Assembly (NCBI RefSeq): GCF_900205865.1
Contig: NZ_LT906662.1
Location: 2,493,411 to 2,557,410 of the forward strand
DNA: 64,000 nucleotides
Source: Thermoanaerobacterium sp. RBIITD
GTDB lineage: Bacteria > Bacillota > Thermoanaerobacteria > Thermoanaerobacterales > Thermoanaerobacteraceae
Reading direction: 5' to 3'
The translations under genes were made by a program, and so were the position numbers. Each line of letters starts with the position of its first letter. Position 1 is the first letter of the stretch. Positions 36,403-44,856 of this stretch are shown here, one piece after another. Under the pieces are notes generated by a model. The model searched no databases. It was given only the letters and a program-made list of their open reading frames with translations, and was not told where the DNA came from.

Positions 36403-37152
36403 ATGAAAAGATTTTTAGTCGGTTTATTGGTTTTGACATTATTCTTGAGTGGATGCGGAAGCAAAACGAGTGAAGATAGCAGTAGTAAATTGCAAACAAT
36501 TCAAACTTCAAATACTGCAAAAAATAATAGTGATAGTATAGGCGCGCCACACATTAATCAATATGTTCCACAGTTAATTACATATAATGGAAATCATATA
36601 TCTGCTTGGGTGAATCAATTCTTATTTGTTGAAAATGGTGACTTAAAAGAAAGCTATAATAATGATAAAAGTTATATAAAACTTAGTTATGTAAAAGATA
36701 ATACCATAAAAACTATTGATTTAACTTCATACGCATTAAAGTACGATTTGTTTAATGGTATTGACTATATAACTGCTTCTGCATCAGGTAAATATATTGT
36801 TTTAGAGTTTTCATCAGACGTTCCAATTAGTATTATTGTTGATACTTATACAAGTAAAAGCAGTATACTGTGGTATGATGAGTCAAAAAAAGAAAGCATG
36901 ATGAGAATTTCATTTAACCCCAATAATGATGAAGAGTTTGCTTTTTTGCCGTCAGCAGAAATAAATGGGCTTAATGGCAGTCATTCTTTAAAACTTTATG
37001 AAATAAAAACTCATAAGATAAATACAGTAGGTGAAATTTCAGAGAAAGATATATCAATGCAAAATTCAATGATACAATGGGGAAAAAACACAATCAGTGT
37101 CATTTCACTGGATAAAAACAAAATATTTAATTTTACTTATAATAATAAATAA
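36403..37152 (+). CDS. Lipoprotein of unknown function
   Basis: 249 aa from ATG 36403, the position that aligns with the other lipoprotein starts; ATG 36391 is in frame but touches the ribosome site GGGGAGG. Lipobox LFLSGC near residue 17, then a Ser/Asn-rich linker. The remaining 190 residues resemble the TolB-like propeller pieces of its neighbours (YITASASGKYIVLEFSS, FNPNNDEEFAFLPS) but no full repeat set is clear. Divergent from the second DUF1906 gene. Confidence 0.68.
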   Translation: MKRFLVGLLVLTLFLSGCGSKTSEDSSSKLQTIQTSNTAKNNSDSIGAPHINQYVPQLITYNGNHISAWVNQFLFVENGDLKESYNNDKSYIKLSYVKDNTIKTIDLTSYALKYDLFNGIDYITASASGKYIVLEFSSDVPISIIVDTYTSKSSILWYDESKKESMMRISFNPNNDEEFAFLPSAEINGLNGSHSLKLYEIKTHKINTVGEISEKDISMQNSMIQWGKNTISVISLDKNKIFNFTYNNK

Positions 37153-37159
37153 TAATTAA

Positions 37160-37248
37160 AAAAGGACAAATATATCTCTCAACATATTTTCCTAATGTTA
37201 ATGTCAGTTGTATAATATTGTTAAAAGTTTTAGGAGGGGTTATTGCTT
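37160..37248 (+). promoter_or_regulatory. Lipoprotein-type promoter module, copy 5
   Basis: TTGTATAATATTGTTAAAAG with TATAAT at 37211-37216, 38 bp before the ATG; the upstream AT block is only partly kept. Confidence 0.55.
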
Positions 37249-37914
37249 ATGAAAAAATTTTTACTCATTTTATTAATTTCGTTATTACTTTTAAGCGGGT
37301 GTAAAAATAATAAAGGCAATAATATTAAAGATTCGATAAGCACTATCTCAAATGTATATACAGTTCAGGAAAATAAACATATATTTGTAAAATTGAACTC
37401 AGAAGGTAAGACTAAAAAATTTGATTTAACAGATTATGGAATAATGAAAGATTACAAAATTACAATGATTGCTGATGTAAAATCTGTATCTCTGTCATAT
37501 GACAACAAATTCATATATGTTAATTTTAATTTACCTGAAGATACTGATAGTATAATAATTCAGGTTAATGATGGAAAGTTTATTAAATTTGGTGACAGAT
37601 ATGGAGGCGCGACTAATGGGGTTTGGTCTCCTAACCATGATGAATTAGCTTTTACATCCGGTACTATAGGTAAAGGTGGAGTATATTTATACGATGCTGA
37701 AAATAAAGTTTATAAAAATTTTCATGTTCCTTATTTTAATATTGTGAAAATTTTTTGGAATAGTGATGGTGATCACATTGCTTTTATAGGCGAAAAGAAT
37801 AGTGATTTTGAACTATGTACTATTGATTTAAAAAATGGCAAATATTCAGTTCTCAATAAATTAAATCCCGAAGATATAAAATCATTTAGCGAGAAATCTA
37901 TTATATGGAAGTAA
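37249..37914 (+). CDS. Short lipoprotein made of the duplicated propeller segment
   Basis: 221 aa from ATG 37249 after AGGAGGGG. The signal peptide (lipobox LLLSGC) and 25 unique residues lead straight into about 180 residues nearly identical to the C-terminus of the 30092 lipoprotein (WSPNHDELAFTSG; WNSDGDHIAFIGE). It looks like a fusion of a lipoprotein leader to a copied domain, or the source of that domain. The terminator is intact here. Confidence 0.8.
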   Translation: MKKFLLILLISLLLLSGCKNNKGNNIKDSISTISNVYTVQENKHIFVKLNSEGKTKKFDLTDYGIMKDYKITMIADVKSVSLSYDNKFIYVNFNLPEDTDSIIIQVNDGKFIKFGDRYGGATNGVWSPNHDELAFTSGTIGKGGVYLYDAENKVYKNFHVPYFNIVKIFWNSDGDHIAFIGEKNSDFELCTIDLKNGKYSVLNKLNPEDIKSFSEKSIIWK

Positions 37915-37930
37915 AGGCAGGTTGCCCTGC
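37367..37930 (+). repeat. Duplicated C-terminal propeller segment, copy 2
   Basis: Matches 31005-31570 with few substitutions, beginning around GAAAATAAACATATATTTG and running past the stop codon. Confidence 0.85.
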
Positions 37931-37936
37931 CTTTTG
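37913..37936 (+). terminator. Terminator after the short lipoprotein
   Basis: AAAGGCAGG/CCTGCCTTT with a 4-nt loop. Confidence 0.85.
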
Positions 37937-37939
37937 CAA

Positions 37940-38191
37940 TTATAGACTATTATTTACGTATAAAACACCTAATCCTTCTATAGATATACTTTTTATTTTT
38001 GCAATTAATGCTTGTTGATTATTATTTGATAGTCTTATACATCCATATGTTGGCCTCAAAGGATACCATATATCATTTGCATTTGTATCTGGATCTCCAC
38101 CATGAATAAGAAAACCACTTCTACCATTATTAGCAGCTAACAGAGCATTACCACCAACTGGATCTAATTCTATTACAGGATTAGGTCCATA
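37940..38191 (-). pseudogene. L,D-transpeptidase-like domain, N-terminally truncated
   Basis: Minus-strand reading gives about 83 C-terminal residues with FLIHGG and RPTYGCIRLSN, the histidine and catalytic-cysteine motifs (H-G and Y-G-C-I-R-L-S) of the YkuD-type/tlde1 L,D-transpeptidase family. The frame runs up to the 20-bp repeat at 38192, where homology ends, so the 5' part and its promoter were cut off at the island boundary. Another peptidoglycan-active member of the - strand set. Confidence 0.78.
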
Positions 38192-38211
38192 TGTTTATGT
38201 TACACTAAAAG
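38192..38211. repeat. 20-bp direct repeat, right copy
   Basis: Identical to 27665-27684; sits exactly at the break in the transpeptidase relic. The 200 bp that follow hold no supported gene. Confidence 0.75.
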
Positions 38212-38413
38212 AAATTCAATAAAATTCACTTGTATCACCTTTTCTATACATTATATACAAAAATTATAAAGCAATTATAGAAAAAAAGTAAACTATGTGG
38301 CAAAGAAAATATGTGCGTTTTAGTTTATTTATAAAGCTTGCAATACAGAATAATATATATATATGTATTTAATTATATGTGTTTAATTTTTATGGAAGTA
38401 GAGTGAATGAAAA

Positions 38414-38757
38414 GTGAATGGTGATATTGATTTAAAAGAAGTCGGAATGCGTATAAGAGAAGAAAGAGAGCGAATAGGATTAACAAGAGAGCAGTTTGCA
38501 GAAGCGGTTGGAGTCTCTGCTATGTATATTGGACACATAAGAGCGTGCTCAACGTGTGATGAGCTTAAAGACATTTGTGCGGATTGCAAAAAGCCTTCAT
38601 GTATCAGCTGATTATCTTTTATTCGGAAAGATGAAGTGGAAAATGAAAATAGCGAGTAAAAAGAGGACGTATTAATAGAGCTGCTTAATAAATGTACGGA
38701 TAGAGAACGTAAAATTGCTGAAGAGGTTTTAAAACTTTTTGTAACGTATGTAAAATA
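38414..38757 (+). pseudogene. XRE-family HTH regulator, frameshifted
   Basis: A GTG start (38414) opens DLKEVGMRIREERERIGLTR and EQFAEAVGVSAMYIGHI, a Cro/CI-type HTH. The frame then wanders; the shifted frame gives AKSLHVSADYLLFGK and later LIELLNKCTDRERKIAEEVLKLF, typical of clostridial XRE regulators of about 110 aa. At least two breaks. A terminator follows. Confidence 0.72.
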
Positions 38758-38760
38758 GGT

Positions 38761-38792
38761 AAGATGCAATTGATATAGCATCTTATTTTTTT
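38761..38792 (+). terminator. Terminator after the XRE relic
   Basis: AAGATGC/GCATCTT stem with a 10-nt loop and T7. Confidence 0.8.
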
Positions 38793-39070
38793 ACTTACAG
38801 TTTCTTAACCGATACTTTTTCTCCGTAGTCTTATCCATAGATTTAACAAAAAATAAATTATTTGGGAATAAAAAAACAGTGAAAAGTATTTTTAATTTGG
38901 TATTTTATTTTCACTGCTAAATTTTGATGCTATAATAGAAAAGTGCATCGGATTATAAAAGAGAAAAGCCCCAAAAAACCGCATCGGATCAACGATTTTT
39001 CGAGGCGTTTATGGATTATTTCATTATACACAAATAACAAATATTTATGCAATTTTAGAAAAATAATTTT

Positions 39071-39156
39071 TGGTGCCGCTGGTCGGATTCGAACCGACAC
39101 GTCCAGAGGACACTTGATTTTGAGTCAAGCAAGTCTGCCAATTCCATCACAGCGGC
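39071..39156 (-). tRNA. tRNA-Leu (anticodon CAA)
   Basis: Minus strand: acceptor GCCGCTG pairs with CAGCGGC, discriminator A and encoded CCA. Anticodon stem CTTGA/TCAAG with loop CTCAAAA places CAA as anticodon. A long variable arm (GTCCTCTGGAC) and T-loop GGTTCGAATCC fit a class II leucine tRNA. Confidence 0.96.
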
Positions 39157-39224
39157 ATATAAGGAAGTTTAAAAGACCTAATAAATATTAAATTATGTGT
39201 ATAACCACATTATGCCATTAATTA

Positions 39225-39268
39225 GTGGATTTTGAGTCCAGCGCGTCTGCCAGTTTTACCACTTCGGC
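39225..39268 (-). pseudogene. 5' half of a tRNA-Leu, relic
   Basis: Minus-strand GCCGAAGTGG, D-loop, TGGCAGACGCGCTGGACTC and the CAA anticodon are present; sequence departs after the 3' side of the anticodon stem. Variable arm, T arm and acceptor 3' strand are absent, so it cannot fold as a tRNA. Confidence 0.82.
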
Positions 39269-39338
39269 ACGTCACATAAAATATATTAACATATTAAAAA
39301 TGAAATTTCAATATCTAATTTACTGTAATTGTAATTAT

Positions 39339-41087
39339 TCTGTGATAATGTCATATTGAATTTATTCTGATAAAATGTCATATATGAGAGAAGGAGATAT
39401 TCAATATAACTCAAAAAGAAATAACTCGTCTTAGAGTTATCAATCAAACTATTGATAAAGTCATAATCATCAGAGAAGCTGCTGAGCTTCTGGGCTTCAG
39501 TGAACGCCAAGTAATTAGGTTAAAAGGAGGGGTTTTAAAAGATGGTCCTGCGTTCATAATTCATAAAAATAGAGGTAGGAAGCCTCAGCACGCTCTTTTG
39601 GATGAAATCAGAACTAGAATTGTTGAATTAAAGCAATCGAGGCTAATTTCATGCATTTTTCTGAGCTGCTTGAGGAACATGAAAATATTAAACTGAGTTA
39701 TTCAACAATATATAGGGTCCTGACTCAAGAGGGTATTAAAAGCACTAAAAAACATCGTAAGCGTAAATCTCATCATCGAAGAAAGAGAAAACCTCAAAAG
39801 GGAATGCTGGTTCAGATTGATGCTTCTCCTCATGAGTATATCATAGGAGGTAAATCATTTACTCTTCATGAGGCAATAGATGATGCTACCGGTGAAATTC
39901 TTGCTCTTTTCTTCGCTCCAAACGAGTGTATGGAAGGGTATTTTGAAATTATAAGGCAAATAGTTAGCAAATATGTTGTCCCTATGAGTATATATTGTGA
40001 CCGTCACTCTATTTTTGTCTCTCCTAATAGTGGTAAACTATCTATAGAAGTGCAATTAGAGGGAAAGACAGTTAATCTTACTCAGTTCGAAAGAGCCATG
40101 GGAGAGCTTGGAATCAATATTATTAAGGCCAATTCTCCACAAGTTAAAGGCCGCATTGAAAAGCTATGGGATACGCTTCAAAACAGGCTTCCTGTCGAGT
40201 TTAAGATTCATGGGATTGACACTATGGAAGCTGCTAATGCCTTTTTATCGCAATTTATTGTTGCTTATGATGAAAAGTTTGGTGTTGAACCTGAAAATCC
40301 CGAGTCTGCTTTTAGGCCACTTGATTCTAATATTAACCTTGATTATATTTTATGCGTAAAGGAGGAACGTACTATCATCGAAGGGTCTGCTTTTTCTTAC
40401 AAGGGTAAGTATTATCAACTTATCAAGAATGGTAAAAAAGGCTCCAGCTATGCCCAAAGCTAAACTTACTGTTTTAAGTAAGCAGTTCTAAAATAGGCTT
40501 AAAAAGCTTTGTGTGCTGATGTTATATTGATACTTTGCTTCTTGATGAACGTCCGAAAAAAGAATCTTTAAAATCATCTAAAGAGAAAGCTGTAAAACGG
40601 ACTATAGTAAAGCCAAGTGCTGATCCCCCATGGCGACAAACACAAAAGAAGAAGCCCAATTGCGCGTATGAAGAAAGCGATCGTAAGATCGTTGAAATGC
40701 TTAATCAGCTTTTCAATTCTACGCGTGCATGGGCATAGAAAAATATTGTCATATATTATGATACTCGCTTTGATGGTATTTATCAAGGCTTAATTTCCTA
40801 TGCCTTTTTAAGGCTTTTCTTTTAAAGATATGTATAGAATAAATTGCATGTTTTTATGTCTATAGATTACAAGACATAACATTCTATACATAGTATGTCT
40901 ACAATTAACGCGTGCTTTAAAAGGCTTCTTCGACAATTTTATATTATTATCAATTTAAAATCTTTTGCTACAATTTTACTTCGTTTTAAGAAAAAATTTG
41001 TTACCATCACTGAAACATAAAAGCATATTTAAACATGGACATTTTTACTGAATAAATTTGCTCTTTTTTAGGTGACATTTTCACAGA
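39339..41087 (+). mobile_element. ISNCY-like insertion sequence with both ends, transposase broken
   Basis: Left end TCTGTGATAATGTCA (39339-39353) and right end TGACATTTTCACAGA (41073-41087) are inverted repeats matching at 14 of 15 positions. Similarity continues inward: left TGAATTTATTCTGATAAAATG mirrors right CATTTTTACTGAATAAATTT apart from a few changes. Length about 1.75 kb. The 350 bp between the transposase end and the right terminus hold no gene. Confidence 0.75.
39406..40738 (+). pseudogene. ISNCY-family transposase, frameshifted
   Basis: N-terminal HTH part (INQTIDKVIIIREAAELLGF; SERQVIRLKGGVLKDGP) is in one frame; near 39645 it shifts to HFSELLEEHENIKLSYSTIYRVL and then the DDE core: LVQIDASPHEYIIGG (Asp), YCDRHSIF (Asp), QVKGRIEKLWDTLQNR (Glu). 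The main piece ends at 40461, and a further shifted tail (LLDERPKKESLKSS) reaches 40738. No clean start codon was found, so the 5' limit is approximate. Confidence 0.85.
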
Positions 41088-41172
41088 CTATTGACATATC
41101 TTTCCTTCAATGTATCTAATTTGTCAAGAACACTTTAGATGTATTTGAACGCTATCACATCTTCTTGATAAT

Positions 41173-41487
41173 CTAATTCTTTCTTATATTTATTAATTTT
41201 ATAATTCCGCCATAAATGAGAGAAAATCCAATTATAGCTGGTACTGCAAATGAAATAATATTTAATACATCAGTATTATTAATTATCTCAATTATTGTAG
41301 GTATTACTATTATCAAGCCAATAATCAATTGCATAATAGGATATTTGCTGATTCCTTTTATTGGCTTTGAAATCCGTCCTGTTCCGATATAATAGCCGGG
41401 ATTGTACTGGTTTTCTTCCCATTCTTTCAAGTCATTTAATTGCTTCTCAAATTCATCGTTTTTATTCGACTCATTGCTTTTTTTCAT
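41173..41487 (-). CDS. Small membrane protein of unknown function
   Basis: 104 aa; ATG 41487 follows AGAGGTG. A charged cytoplasmic N-terminus (residues 1-50) is followed by two helices, near 53-70 (LIIGLIIVIPTIIEII) and 78-95 (ISFAVPAIIGFSLIYGGII). No family recognised. A stand-alone gene next to a SurA-N-like gene on the same strand, separated by that gene's terminator. Confidence 0.55.
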   Translation of the reverse strand: MKKSNESNKNDEFEKQLNDLKEWEENQYNPGYYIGTGRISKPIKGISKYPIMQLIIGLIIVIPTIIEIINNTDVLNIISFAVPAIIGFSLIYGGIIKLINIRKN

Positions 41488-41559
41488 AAAAAAACACCTC
41501 TATTCATGGAATGTATTGAAACATTCTAACTTTAGAATTATTATACAACTTTAAAAAAT

Positions 41560-41585
41560 GCAATTCCAGTATTTACTGGAATTGC
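41560..41585 (-). terminator. Terminator of the SurA-N-like gene
   Basis: A perfect GCAATTCCAGTA/TACTGGAATTGC hairpin, followed on the minus strand by T6. Confidence 0.87.
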
Positions 41586-41594
41586 ATCAACATA

Positions 41595-42299
41595 TTACAA
41601 GTTATTGTCTAATATCTCGACTTTATAACTATTTCTTAATGTATTTTTGTATTGATCAAAGTATTTATTAATTTTATCAATATCCTTTCTATCATTTTCC
41701 GGCAACGTAGATATAATTTTATTTTTTAATTTTGCAACTGTTAAAACTCGTTGATAATCTTTTATTGACTGATTCCAATATTCATCTTCAGACATTCCTA
41801 ATCCTTTAATATATTCTTTGAAATTATTGATATCATCAATAGCTTCTTTCTGATTGGCACATTTTAATTTCCCGCTTATAATAGCATTCATAGTATCTCT
41901 TGTGTTTTCCATAAACTTTTTAGCTTCATCATAACTAATACTTAAACCTTCTTTTTGTGCTTCTTCATATAAAATATCGTTATTGATTAAATCATTTAAC
42001 ACATCCTCTTTAGTAAGACTTTGAGTTGAAAGAATATTATTGCTGCTTTGCAATTCAGATGCATTTTCATTTAAAATGTCATTTTGAAATTTTTTGAACA
42101 GCATTTGTGTTTCAACATCTCTTTTTGTTATTTCCATATCTCCAACTTTTGCTACTACAACAGTGCTGTCATTTTTCAATTTTGAAATATTGTTGCCAAG
42201 CAAAAACCATGAATTTGAACTTTGTGCTACTAATATTGATGCAACTAATAATGCCATAATTGTTGTCAGTATAATTATAATATTTTTCTTTTTAATCAT
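41595..42299 (-). CDS. Membrane-anchored SurA N-terminal-like (parvulin-type chaperone) protein
   Basis: 234 aa from ATG 42299 after AGAGGT. An N-terminal signal-anchor (IIIILTTIMALLVASILVAQ) leads to the SurA_N pattern VVAKVGDMEITKRDVETQMLF ... DVLNDLINNDILYEEAQKEGLSI. No PPIase domain is present; the protein ends where it would begin. It may be an extracytoplasmic chaperone or a remnant of a longer foldase. The neighbouring genes do not clarify its client. Confidence 0.72.
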   Translation of the reverse strand: MIKKKNIIIILTTIMALLVASILVAQSSNSWFLLGNNISKLKNDSTVVVAKVGDMEITKRDVETQMLFKKFQNDILNENASELQSSNNILSTQSLTKEDVLNDLINNDILYEEAQKEGLSISYDEAKKFMENTRDTMNAIISGKLKCANQKEAIDDINNFKEYIKGLGMSEDEYWNQSIKDYQRVLTVAKLKNKIISTLPENDRKDIDKINKYFDQYKNTLRNSYKVEILDNNL

Positions 42300-42392
42300 C
42301 TTTCTACCTCTTAAATGAATCAAATTTGGATAACTGCATTATTTTGTCTTGAGAGCATGCTAATATATTTCATTGTATCGCTTTTATAATAA

Positions 42393-42663
42393 TTATAAGC
42401 TACAACTAAATAAATGCCAAATATTAAGCGTTTCTGGTGCTATAACTTCTATCTGCCCATTTTCACTCCATGTATCAGCTAATACATCGAAGGATAAACG
42501 ATCGTAGTTATCACCACTAACACAGATGTCATCTTTCTTTATCAATTGCATTATTAAAAATTTTTTTATTCGGATTGATATTCATTTGCAATGATTCTCC
42601 ATATGATAGTGTTAATTCTGTGCATCCTTTTTTTATCACAATTTTGCTTATCATATTTATCAT
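42393..42663 (-). pseudogene. Small protein, frameshifted, unknown
   Basis: Minus strand: ATG 42663 after AGGTGG gives MINMISKIVIKKGCTELTLSYG and stops; the next frame continues DDICVSGDNYDRLSFDVLAD and ends LNIWHLFSCSL at 42393. Joined length is about 90 aa. The end looks like a short receptor-like or phage tail accessory fold, but no family is assigned. Confidence 0.5.
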
Positions 42664-42740
42664 ACACCACCTAAATTCAACCATTACATACTTAAAGCTT
42701 ATATTCTACAAAAACTTAGAAATTCCTCCTTCATTTTATG

Positions 42741-43453
42741 GGGGTCAGAGATTTCGCACTTAAAAAAGTTTATGAGGCAATAGCCTGTTGATTTATAAGG
42801 ATTTACGAATAGTCAATGGGAATATGATAATTTCCGATTTTTACTGGAAATTATAGAGAAAAATTTGCAAAATAAAAGCATCCTTTTTATAATGGTTTTG
42901 TCACAAACTCAATAAAAAGGATGCTGATGAAATGAACAAAAGTTATTTAAAACAAATGCTTACCTACCTTTCTAAGATATACCATCTTGGAGAAAAATCA
43001 ATACCCTAAAAGATAAAAGTGTAAAATCTTCAGTAAAAATTTCAACAATTACCTTTGTAGTATTGTTTGGATTTATGCTTCAAATTAGAAGCTTTAATAG
43101 ATTAGAACATTGGCTTGAAAGAGGAAAGCGTTTGATTAATAGGCTATATAAAGAATTTCATCATTTTGCAGATATAATAGTAGCTGACGCTTTATACTGC
43201 AAATCTAGTTGGATTAAAGAGGTACTCTCCATAGGAATGGATGCAGTAGTAAGAGTTAAAGATGAAAGACTTCATATTGTAAAAAATGCGTTAGCATTAT
43301 TTAAATGCCGTAAAGCAAGGAGAATTAATAGAGGGAGGTATAACTATTTTTACGACCTATCGGTCTGTATCATTACCAAATTTTAAAGTAAATATAAAAA
43401 ATTTAAGTAAAAATAAAATTTCTACTGAATTTTGGTGCGAAATCTCTAAAGTG
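42741..43453 (+). mobile_element. IS remnant with inverted ends and internal deletion
   Basis: AGAGATTTCGCAC (42747-42759) is mirrored exactly by GTGCGAAATCTCT (43435-43447). Inside, a start-like fragment (MNKSYLKQMLTYLSKIYHLG at 42932) and a transposase core piece (43063-43386: HHFADIIVADALYCKSSWIKEV) remain; the catalytic region is incomplete. It is non-autonomous but could be mobilised by a related full copy. Confidence 0.75.
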
Positions 43454-43489
43454 TTGCATTTAATATTGCAATTTACAGAAACTATATTG

Positions 43490-43529
43490 TATAATATATA
43501 AAAATGCAATAATACTTATTGTTGGAGGA
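43490..43529 (+). promoter_or_regulatory. Promoter -10 and RBS of the small membrane peptide
   Basis: TTGCAA (43466-43471), 18-bp spacer, TATAAT (43490-43495), then GGAGGAG (43524-43530). Confidence 0.55.
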
Positions 43530-43534
43530 GAATT

Positions 43535-43693
43535 ATGGATAGTATTATGTACGTTTTACGATTCTTATACGTTCTATTTTTATTTATTGTAATTATTAAA
43601 ATTTTAATGAATATAGCAAATCATATCGGTGAGAGGGTAGGATTTGAAGAGTTTTTCATGCACTTATTACAATTACAAAAAAAGAAAAAATAG
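43535..43693 (+). CDS. Small single-helix membrane peptide (52 aa)
   Basis: ATG 43535 follows GGAGGAG. One membrane helix (YVLRFLYVLFLFIVIIKILM) and a basic tail (LLQLQKKKK). A good promoter and RBS support expression despite the small size. It has the size and charge of small stress or toxin-like membrane peptides, but no antitoxin RNA or partner is visible. Function unknown. Confidence 0.5.
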   Translation: MDSIMYVLRFLYVLFLFIVIIKILMNIANHIGERVGFEEFFMHLLQLQKKKK

Positions 43694-43837
43694 ATTTCAT
43701 AGAATTGATAATGTAACCTGCAGTATGAGGTTCCATTATTAATTATTAATGTACAATATCAACATTATTTTAAAGATATTAAAAGCAAGGTTACATTACC
43801 ATGGATTAATATCTGTTTATTAAATATATGACATATC

Positions 43838-44525
43838 TCAATTAGTAGTTGAAGTTATAGTATTACTATTTATTTTAACAAGATCAATGTTACTTACTCC
43901 TACATACATATCTAATCTAACTTCTGCATTCAATGTTATATAATCCGAATTATATGTTCCTTGCATACTTATAGGAGTTACTTTATATACCATTAAAAAA
44001 GAGTCTGTATCTACACTAACAGATGAAGCTCCAACACCTGTCCAGTAAGGTGTTCAAGAAATACCATAATAATCATAATACCCTAAAATTGAATAGGTTA
44101 ATGAATATCCATCCCCACTATATGTATAATATAATATCTTAGAATAACTAGAAGATACTGTATTATTGGGTAAAATATTAGTTTTTGATATGGAAGATAC
44201 CCAATATTTGGAGAAACTTTGTTTTTTGGCACTGTAGTTTCTGATAAATTAATTGTACTAGGTTGTGCTTTTGCTTGATTAATAGCTTTTTCTAATTCCC
44301 ATACAGTATAAACACTTTTTCCCGTTACTTTCGTTCTTTCAAAATTATTGCATCAATACCTAAATATTTGCAAACCTCTAAAATATTATTTTCTGTAATT
44401 ATAGTATTTGAAGATATTTTTATTACTTTTTCCTTTGACAGAACTTCTGAAGCAAAAACAGAACTAAAAGTTGAAACTGAAAGAAGCATAACAACAAGAA
44501 ATAATGAAACCAACTTCTTTAACAT
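43838..44525 (-). pseudogene. Secreted protein, frameshifted
   Basis: Minus strand: ATG 44525 starts a signal peptide (MLKKLVSLFLVVMLLSVSTF) nearly the same as that of the secreted protein at 11441. After a stop at 44325 the reading continues in the same frame region as KVTGKSVYTVWELEKAINQAK, then shifts near 44200 to SYSKILYYTYSGDGYSLTYS, meets TGA near 44056 and goes on to RLDMYVGVSNIDLVKINS. At least three lesions. The mature part is beta-rich and of unknown role. Confidence 0.68.
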
Positions 44526-44856
44526 ATTTTACTTTCTCCCCTTTTTGAGTCGCAATACCATTTTGGTATCTAAACAGTATTACTAACTACATTTTTTATT
44601 AAACATCCAACGGCCATCTTCTGTTTGATTCCATTATAAACCATATTAATCTATTTGTGAATGAACCAAATTAGGTCATTTAATTGGTATTATTAGTAAA
44701 TTAGTGAACCCTTTTGGTTCAAAAATCATTTTTAAGTTAATATATTGCCGTCAAAATCTACAATACCGGTTTTTAAAGTATGATAGCTATTCCTATGCCG
44801 TTATTCGTATTAAACATATTATAAAGTTTATATGAATGTTATGTGGATAAAAGTTA

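Noticed and set aside
38943-39191. Open frame across the tRNA-Leu gene
   Set aside because: It is produced by reading through the complement of the tRNA; the tRNA structure is unambiguous.
39225-39268. Attachment site (attL/attR) of an integrated element at tRNA-Leu
   Set aside because: The relic is the 5' half of a tRNA and not identical to the intact gene; integrase att sites normally repeat the 3' end. No integrase gene is nearby.
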